Assembly: GCA_018699755.1 (NCBI GenBank)
Contig: JABIRQ010000146.1
Location: 1 to 10,076, forward strand
Direction: 5' to 3'
Source: Rhodospirillaceae bacterium
GTDB taxonomy: Bacteria > Pseudomonadota > Alphaproteobacteria > CADEGL01
DNA: 10,076 nt
Made by a program: the position numbers and the translations under genes. Below are positions 5,742 through 10,076 of this stretch, in pieces (the first letter of the stretch is position 1; each line of letters begins with the position of its first letter). A model generated the notes under the pieces. That model saw only the letters and a program-made list of their open reading frames with translations, had not been told where the DNA came from and did no database searches.

Positions 5742-6815
5742 GTGAAACATACGCTCAAGGCGGTAGCAGCCGCATCGGTGCTCGCGTTCGGCGCTTCGGC
5801 GGCCGACGCGCAGGAATACGTGTTCAAGACGGCGACGATTGCGCCGATGACCGAGGTCTACAACGAAGACCTCGCCATTCCCTTCGCCAACTACGTCGAT
5901 GTTCTGACCGACGGCAAGGTGAAGTTCGAGATCTTCGAGGGCGGCGTGTTGGCTCCGATCTTCAAGATCTTCGAGGCCGTTCAGGACGGCGTTGCCGATG
6001 CCGGCATTTCCACGCCGATCTTCCTGGGCACCAAGGATCCCTATAACGCCATGGCTCTCGCCTTCCCGACGGGCCTGGGCACCGATTCGCTGATTCCGTG
6101 GATCTATTTCGGCGGCGGCGGAGAGCTGCTGACCGAGCATCGCCGCGAGACGATGAATCTGCACTCGATCCCGCTGGGCGTCGGCCCGTCCGAGATCTTC
6201 GCCCATTCCCACAAGAAGATCACCAAGGTCGAGGACCTCAAGGACGCCAAGTACCGCACCCTGGGCAACTGGGCCGCGGTCGTCGAGGAAGCCTTCGGCG
6301 CCTCCCCGACCGTCTTCCCGGGCGGCGAGGTTTACGGCGCGCTGGAGAAGAAGCAGCTCGACCTGGCCGAGTATTCGATGCCCAGCCAGAACTTCGCGCT
6401 CGGCTTCCCCGAAGTGGCGCCCTACATCATCTATCCCGGCATCCATGCGCCGGCCTGGGGCTTCGAGCTGATCATGCAGAAGGATCGCTGGGACGCCCTG
6501 CCGGAGGATATCCGCAAGAAGATCGAGATCGCCGCAAAGCTGACGACCTGGGAAACCATGGCGCGCATCCAGCTCAAGGACATGAAGACGCTCGCCGAGT
6601 TCAAGGGCGACAACGAGTTCATCGTCCTGGACGAGACGTTCAAGGAAAAGTCGCGCGTAGCGGCCCGGGCCTGGGGCGAGAAAGCCGCCGCGGCCGCCAA
6701 GGCCGACGGCAACGACTTTGCCGAGCGCGCCTTCAAGTCCATCACTGAGTTCCAGGACTTCTGGCGCGCCCATTCGGGCTACATGGTGGTCGACCACACC
6801 GACCGCATCGAGTAA
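5742..6815 (+). CDS. dctP: TRAP transporter periplasmic solute-binding protein, DctP/TakP-like
   Basis: This 357-residue secreted protein captures the substrate in the periplasm and delivers it to DctQM. Residues 1-23 form a signal peptide (basic start, hydrophobic core 'AVAAASVLAFGASA', cleavage likely after 'ADA' before QEY). The mature part shows the DctP-family core 'VEDLKDAKYRTLG' (163-175), in which R172 is the arginine that usually binds the ligand carboxylate. It continues with 'FPGGEVYGALEKKQLDLAEY' (192-211) and 'GFPEVAPYIIYPGIHAPAWG' (221-240), an arrangement closest to the TakP-type alpha-keto-acid/carboxylate binders. Where TakP proteins usually have Glu-Trp after 'D.(T/A)', this one has Glu-Tyr-Ser-Met-Pro (210-214), which hints at a different ligand. 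The start is GTG at 5742, five bases after GGAGGAGG (5729-5736), a very strong ribosome-binding site. It is the first gene of the plus-strand operon. The ligand is unknown; a carboxylate is the best guess. Confidence 0.93.
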   Translation: MKHTLKAVAAASVLAFGASAADAQEYVFKTATIAPMTEVYNEDLAIPFANYVDVLTDGKVKFEIFEGGVLAPIFKIFEAVQDGVADAGISTPIFLGTKDPYNAMALAFPTGLGTDSLIPWIYFGGGGELLTEHRRETMNLHSIPLGVGPSEIFAHSHKKITKVEDLKDAKYRTLGNWAAVVEEAFGASPTVFPGGEVYGALEKKQLDLAEYSMPSQNFALGFPEVAPYIIYPGIHAPAWGFELIMQKDRWDALPEDIRKKIEIAAKLTTWETMARIQLKDMKTLAEFKGDNEFIVLDETFKEKSRVAARAWGEKAAAAAKADGNDFAERAFKSITEFQDFWRAHSGYMVVDHTDRIE

Positions 6816-6818
6816 CCC

Positions 6819-6840
6819 CCGTCGCATAGAACCGCGACGG
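6819..6840 (+). terminator. Hairpin just after dctP
   Basis: CCGTCGC (6819-6825) pairs with GCGACGG (6834-6840) around an 8-base loop, starting four bases after the dctP stop codon. No T-tract follows, so it is more likely an mRNA 3'-end stabiliser or partial attenuator than a full terminator. Confidence 0.5.
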
Positions 6841-6851
6841 AGTTCGTCGGG

Positions 6852-6879
6852 GCGGACCGCATCGCCTGATGCGGTCCGC
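6852..6879 (+). terminator. Strong 12-bp hairpin between dctP and dctQ
   Basis: GCGGACCGCATC (6852-6863) and GATGCGGTCCGC (6868-6879) are perfectly complementary around the 4-base loop GCCT. The structure ends eight bases before the dctQ GGAGG. With no T-run after it and the operon continuing, it probably stabilises the upstream dctP mRNA or attenuates transcription into dctQM. Confidence 0.65.
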
Positions 6880-6887
6880 TGTCCGGC

Positions 6888-6892
6888 GGAGG
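6888..6892 (+). promoter_or_regulatory. Ribosome-binding site deciding the dctQ start
   Basis: GGAGG ends one base before the ATG at 6894, too close for initiation there, but seven bases before the in-frame GTG at 6900. This places the dctQ start at the GTG. Confidence 0.6.
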
Positions 6893-6899
6893 TATGCCC

Positions 6900-7466
6900 G
6901 TGAAGAATATCCTGCTCAACCGCATCCTGCCGGCTGCCGATTCGTTCAGTCGCTGGCTTGCCTATTCGGCGATGGCCATGACCGTGGTGATGATCGTCGT
7001 CACCATGCAGGAGGTCATTCGCCGCAAGGGCTTCAACGACCCGACGGTTTGGGCCAACGACATCACCTACATGCTGAACGGCTCGCTGTTCCTGATCGGG
7101 GCCGGCTTCACCCTGCGCATGAACGGCCATGTGCGCATTGACTTCCTGTCCCAGATGCTGCCTCTCCGCCTGCAGCATTTCATCAACCTGGCTTTCTACC
7201 TCGGCGTCCTGCTGCCCTGCTTCGGCCTGATCTCCTGGCTCGGCGCGACCCGTGCGATTTCGGCCTTCGAACAGGGCCGCATCGAAACGATGAGCGCCTG
7301 GGAGCCCCTGATCTGGCCCTTCTACACGGGCATCACGATCGGCCTGTTCGGACTGCTGATCCAATCGGCGGCCGAGGCGGTGCGTCACATGATCGGCATC
7401 GCCGATCCCGAGGCCGTGCCGGGGCCGAGCGTCAAAGCCAAGGAGACGACCGTCGATGTCGGGTGA
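6900..7466 (+). CDS. dctQ: TRAP transporter small membrane subunit DctQ
   Basis: This is a 188-residue inner-membrane protein with four helices at about 19-40, 53-73, 93-114 and 136-160, the normal DctQ topology. The signature 'WANDITYMLNGSLFLIGAGF' (51-70) followed by 'NGHVRIDFL' (75-83) is the conserved DctQ motif (W..D.s......flG......GHvriD). DctQ pairs with DctM to form the membrane part of the TRAP transporter, which is driven by an ion gradient, usually sodium. The C-terminal tail (165-188) is hydrophilic. Start at GTG 6900 is preferred over ATG 6894 because of Shine-Dalgarno spacing. Its last 11 bases overlap dctM, so the two are translationally coupled. A strong hairpin separates it from dctP. 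Confidence 0.93.
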   Translation: MKNILLNRILPAADSFSRWLAYSAMAMTVVMIVVTMQEVIRRKGFNDPTVWANDITYMLNGSLFLIGAGFTLRMNGHVRIDFLSQMLPLRLQHFINLAFYLGVLLPCFGLISWLGATRAISAFEQGRIETMSAWEPLIWPFYTGITIGLFGLLIQSAAEAVRHMIGIADPEAVPGPSVKAKETTVDVG

Positions 7467-8775
7467 GCTGCTCGCCACCCTGATGTTCCCGGCGCTGTTC
7501 CTGCTGGTCTTCCTGGGTATCCCGATCTCCTTCGCCCTGTTCGGCATCGCCTTCTTCTTCGGCTTGCCCGTCTTCGGCGAGATCGTCGGCATTCAGCTCT
7601 ACAACACGGTCCTGCAGGTCGCGACGCAGTACCTTCTTTCGGCCGTTCCGCCCTTCATCTTCATGGGCGCCATGCTCGAACGCTCGGGCATCGCCGAGCG
7701 CCTGTTCCAGGCCCTGCAGCTTTGGCTCGGCAAGATGAGCGGCGGCCTCGCCCTCGCGACCATGATCATGGGCGCGATCTTCGCCGCCTCGACCGGCATC
7801 GTGGGCGCGGTCGAGGTGGTCATCGGCCTGATGGCGATCCCCGCCATGATGACCTACAACTACGACCGCGACCTGATTGCCGGAACGATCTGCGCCGGCG
7901 GCTCGCTCGGCACGATGATCCCGCCCTCCCTCGTCATCGTCATCTACGCCTCGGTCGCGCAGATGAGCGTGGGCCAGCTCTTCTCCGCCATGCTGATCCC
8001 GGGCGGCATCATGGTCGCCCTGTTCCTCGGCTATATCGTGCTGCGCTGCGTGCTGCGTCCGGAGGACGGCCCCGCGGCCGCCGAAGTCGCCGATGTTCCG
8101 TTCTGGAAGAAGGTGGGGATCACCTTCACCGCGCTCGTTCCCGCCACCCTGCTCATCGTCGCGGTGCTCGGTTCGATCATGCTGGGCGTGGCTTCGCCGA
8201 CCGAAGCCGCGTCGGTGGGCGCCGTCGGCGTCTTCATCCTCGCCGGCCTCTACGGCAAGCTGAATTTCAAGATGATGGTCCAGACCCTGCGCTCGACCCT
8301 CATCGTCAACAGCATGATCATGATGATCGTCACCGCAGGCACGATGTTCTCCAACATCTTCCGGGTCCATGGCGGCAACCGGCTGGTCGACGAAACGCTG
8401 ACCTATCTCGAATTGGGGCCGGGCGGCACGATCGCGATCTGCCTCTTCATCGTCTTCCTGCTGGGCTTCATCCTGGACTGGGTCTCCATCGTCCTGATCT
8501 GTCTGCCGATCTTCCTGCCCGCCTTGGCCGGCCACGGGGTCGACCCGATCTGGTTCGCCGTGCTGATGATGATCGTGATCCAGACCTCCTATTTGACCCC
8601 GCCGATGGCGCCGTCGATCTTCTATCTGCGTTCCATCGCGCCGCCGGAGATCACCTACAAGGACATGTATTTGGGGGTCGCCCCCTTCGTCGTCTGCCAG
8701 GTTCTCGTCCTGCTGCTCGTGCTGCTGTTTCCCTGGCTGGCGACCTATCTTCCGAAAGCCTTGGTCCCAATGTAG
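7456..8775 (+). CDS. dctM: TRAP transporter large membrane subunit DctM
   Basis: This is a 439-residue, highly hydrophobic protein of normal DctM length with about twelve membrane segments; it carries the transport pathway. Family motifs are 'PPFIFMGAMLERSGIAERLF' (65-84), 'GGSLGTMIPPS' (148-158), 'LGVASPTEAASVGA' (243-256), 'LGFILDWVSIVLICLPIFLP' (336-355) and 'TPPMAPSIFYLR' (381-392). The two related 'P-S/P-T' loop motifs reflect the internal two-fold repeat that in TRAP structures holds the substrate and sodium sites. The 'FILDW' form is common in the TakP-associated group, in keeping with the binding protein. The ATG at 7456 lies within the end of dctQ (11-base overlap). The stop at 8775 is followed after 36 bp by the M29-like gene, so read-through into it is likely. 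Confidence 0.95.
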   Translation: MSGELLATLMFPALFLLVFLGIPISFALFGIAFFFGLPVFGEIVGIQLYNTVLQVATQYLLSAVPPFIFMGAMLERSGIAERLFQALQLWLGKMSGGLALATMIMGAIFAASTGIVGAVEVVIGLMAIPAMMTYNYDRDLIAGTICAGGSLGTMIPPSLVIVIYASVAQMSVGQLFSAMLIPGGIMVALFLGYIVLRCVLRPEDGPAAAEVADVPFWKKVGITFTALVPATLLIVAVLGSIMLGVASPTEAASVGAVGVFILAGLYGKLNFKMMVQTLRSTLIVNSMIMMIVTAGTMFSNIFRVHGGNRLVDETLTYLELGPGGTIAICLFIVFLLGFILDWVSIVLICLPIFLPALAGHGVDPIWFAVLMMIVIQTSYLTPPMAPSIFYLRSIAPPEITYKDMYLGVAPFVVCQVLVLLLVLLFPWLATYLPKALVPM

Positions 8776-8811
8776 CGCGGCCCCGAACCGTCCTCCAAAA
8801 CGAGAGCTGTT

Positions 8812-10005
8812 ATGCGCCAAAGCGATCCCTTTCCCATCCCCTATCAGGGCCTGGAGCCGAGCCAAACGCTGGACTGGGCCGGCATGGCGAAACGCATCGT
8901 CCACGACTCCCTCAAGCTTGAGCGGCACGAGCGGGTGATCCTTTCGGCCAACCCCTATTGCGGCGGCGCGATGCTCGATGCCATCCGGGTCGAGATCCAG
9001 CGCGCCGACGCGATTGAGCTGGCGACCATCCTGCACTGGACCCCGGATATCGCGCCCCTGCGCGGGCCGGCCGGGTGCAAGACCGATCCCGAGTCGGAGC
9101 AGCGCGAGGACGACGCCATGCGCGCCATGTTCGCCGTGGCGGACGTCTTCATCTGGCTGCAGAACGACTGGCGGCCCAGCCACGCGACCCACGCCATCGG
9201 CCAGTCCGAAAAGGTGCTGGACGACTGGCCCGGCAGGTCGGTCCATTTCCACTGGTTCCACGATCCCAACGATCCCGACCCGGACAGCGCCGCCAACAAG
9301 GCGCTCGACCTCGTCTACCAGAGCGCGGTGCTCGATCTGGACTACGCCGCCCTGCGCCGCACCATGGACAATCTGGTCGCCAAGACCCGCGGCAAGACCG
9401 TGCGGGTGACCGACCCCGCGGGCACCGATCTCAGCTTCCGCATGACGGATCGCTTCTGCCTCAACGACGGCGACGCCTCGCGCGCGGCCATGGCGGACGC
9501 CAACAACGCGCGCGACCGGGAAGAGGAGATCCCCGGCGGCGCCCTGCGGACGATCCCCGATCAGGACAGCGCCAGCGGCGTGATGGCCTTCGACACGGAT
9601 CCGGGCTATCCGGTGCTCGGCTACGGCCTAGATTTCCGGCCCTTCATGGGCGCCGGCCTGCGCATCCATTTCGAGGACGGGCGAATCACCCGGCTGGAGA
9701 CCGATGGCGACCAGGCCGAACTCGACCGCCTCTGGGCCGAGCAGACCGGTGATCGCGATCGGCTGGGCGAATTCGTGCTGGGCTGCAATCCCCTGCTGAC
9801 CGAAGTGCCGGGCAGCAGCTTTCTGCCCTATTGCGGCTTCGGCGACGGCGTCCTGCGCCTGACCATCGGCGAGAATGTCGAATCAGGTGGCACCAACGAA
9901 TCGACCCTGCACCGCTGGATGATGTTCCGGAACGCGACCATCTCGGTCGACGGCGAGGAACTGGTCGCCGACGGTCGTTTGACCCTGGCCGGCACCGGCG
10001 GCTGA
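8812..10005 (+). CDS. M29 aminopeptidase-like protein with degenerate metal site
   Basis: This 397-residue soluble protein resembles the M29 (aminopeptidase T/AmpS) fold. The best matched parts are the Rossmann-like N-terminal half (about 20-200), 'IPGGALRTIPDQDSASGVMA' (240-259), 'RLGEFVLGCNP' (317-327) and 'LTIGENVESGGTNESTLHRW' (350-369) followed by 'NATISVDGEELVADGRL'. By eye-alignment to M29 motifs (PTGEVF, LGE, H-I-A-L-G, H-x-D), the ligand positions are: Glu replaced by A244, E320 kept, His replaced by R349, H367 kept, Asp replaced by W369. Classical two-metal peptidase activity is therefore doubtful. NicX-type 2,5-dihydroxypyridine dioxygenases share this fold but use His/His/Asp iron ligands, which are also incomplete here. 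No signal peptide is seen. The ATG follows GAGAG (8802-8806) by five bases. It lies 36 bp after dctM and 8 bp before a probable alpha/beta hydrolase, so it is probably co-transcribed and acts on the imported compound. Confidence 0.7.
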   Translation: MRQSDPFPIPYQGLEPSQTLDWAGMAKRIVHDSLKLERHERVILSANPYCGGAMLDAIRVEIQRADAIELATILHWTPDIAPLRGPAGCKTDPESEQREDDAMRAMFAVADVFIWLQNDWRPSHATHAIGQSEKVLDDWPGRSVHFHWFHDPNDPDPDSAANKALDLVYQSAVLDLDYAALRRTMDNLVAKTRGKTVRVTDPAGTDLSFRMTDRFCLNDGDASRAAMADANNARDREEEIPGGALRTIPDQDSASGVMAFDTDPGYPVLGYGLDFRPFMGAGLRIHFEDGRITRLETDGDQAELDRLWAEQTGDRDRLGEFVLGCNPLLTEVPGSSFLPYCGFGDGVLRLTIGENVESGGTNESTLHRWMMFRNATISVDGEELVADGRLTLAGTGG

Positions 10006-10013
10006 GCCGGCCC

Positions 10014-10076
10014 ATGCCGGCGGTCGAGGCGAACGCCGTTCGCCTGCACTACGACGAGACCGGCGCGGGCCCGCCG
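10014..10076 (+). CDS. Probable alpha/beta-hydrolase, first 21 codons (truncated by window end)
   Basis: ATG at 10014, eight bases after the M29-like stop, opens a frame that stays open to the window end. The residues 'NAVRLHYDETGAGPP' (7-21) match the usual N-terminus of alpha/beta hydrolases (gv.LhY...G.GpPlvllHG): a first beta strand, then the Gly-rich turn before the HG oxyanion-hole segment. The catalytic residues lie outside the window, so esterase, amidase, C-C hydrolase and dehalogenase roles all remain possible. The tight spacing suggests it belongs to the TRAP operon. Confidence 0.6.
   Translation, partial: MPAVEANAVRLHYDETGAGPP

Noticed and set aside
5739..7592. 617-codon minus-strand open frame across dctP and dctQ
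   Set aside because: It lies antisense to well-supported TRAP genes; its low-complexity Asp/Gly/Arg/His composition is typical of antisense GC-rich frames.
7432..9261. 609-codon minus-strand open frame across dctM and the M29-like gene
   Set aside because: Same reason: the Asp/Glu/His/Arg-rich composition is the antisense image of hydrophobic membrane codons.
1..10076. CRISPR array, tRNA, rRNA, insertion sequence or phage remnant
   Set aside because: No spaced repeat array, cloverleaf, transposase-like protein or terminal inverted repeats could be found by reading both strands.

Overview
The window reads as chromosomal DNA of a GC-rich alphaproteobacterium, most likely of the Rhodospirillales type. 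This is inferred from strongly GC-biased third codon positions, GTG starts with good Shine-Dalgarno sites, TATGCT-like -10 elements, and the mix of TRAP transport, COG1228 amidohydrolase and paired hotdog thioesterases. No tRNA, rRNA, CRISPR array or recognisable mobile element was seen.

Layout. Bases 1-838 (minus) hold the N-terminal part of a tetratricopeptide-repeat protein. Divergent from it, 1047-1334 (plus) encodes a 95-residue protein with a Nif11-type leader, a possible ribosomal peptide precursor. A weakly supported minus-strand ORF (1353-1859) follows. Next comes a YihY/BrkB-family membrane protein (2002-3387, plus) with a soluble winged-helix-like tail; a promoter-like element and a GTATAG repeat block lie upstream. 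It converges on a minus-strand unit of three genes: a binuclear-metal amidohydrolase (5508-4297), a PaaI-like hotdog thioesterase (4251-3829) and a 4HBT/YbgC-like hotdog thioesterase (3823-3398).

Divergent from that unit, across about 230 bp of regulatory DNA, is a plus-strand operon. It encodes a complete TRAP transporter (dctP 5742-6815, dctQ 6900-7466, dctM 7456-8775), an M29-aminopeptidase-like protein (8812-10005) that appears to lack several metal ligands of the family, and the first 21 codons of a probable alpha/beta hydrolase (10014 to the window end). Two GC-rich hairpins separate dctP from dctQM, as expected for differential expression of the binding protein.

Working model (inference). 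The divergent units form a small uptake-and-catabolism locus. The TRAP system imports an organic anion, probably a carboxylate since the binding protein keeps the family arginine. The amidohydrolase, M29-like protein and alpha/beta hydrolase act on amide, ester or ring bonds, and the thioesterases release acids from CoA esters. The substrate cannot be read from the sequence. The most unusual items are the ligand-depleted M29-like protein next to an alpha/beta hydrolase, the orphan Nif11-type peptide, and the exact 17-bp tandem duplication between the amidohydrolase and thioesterase genes.
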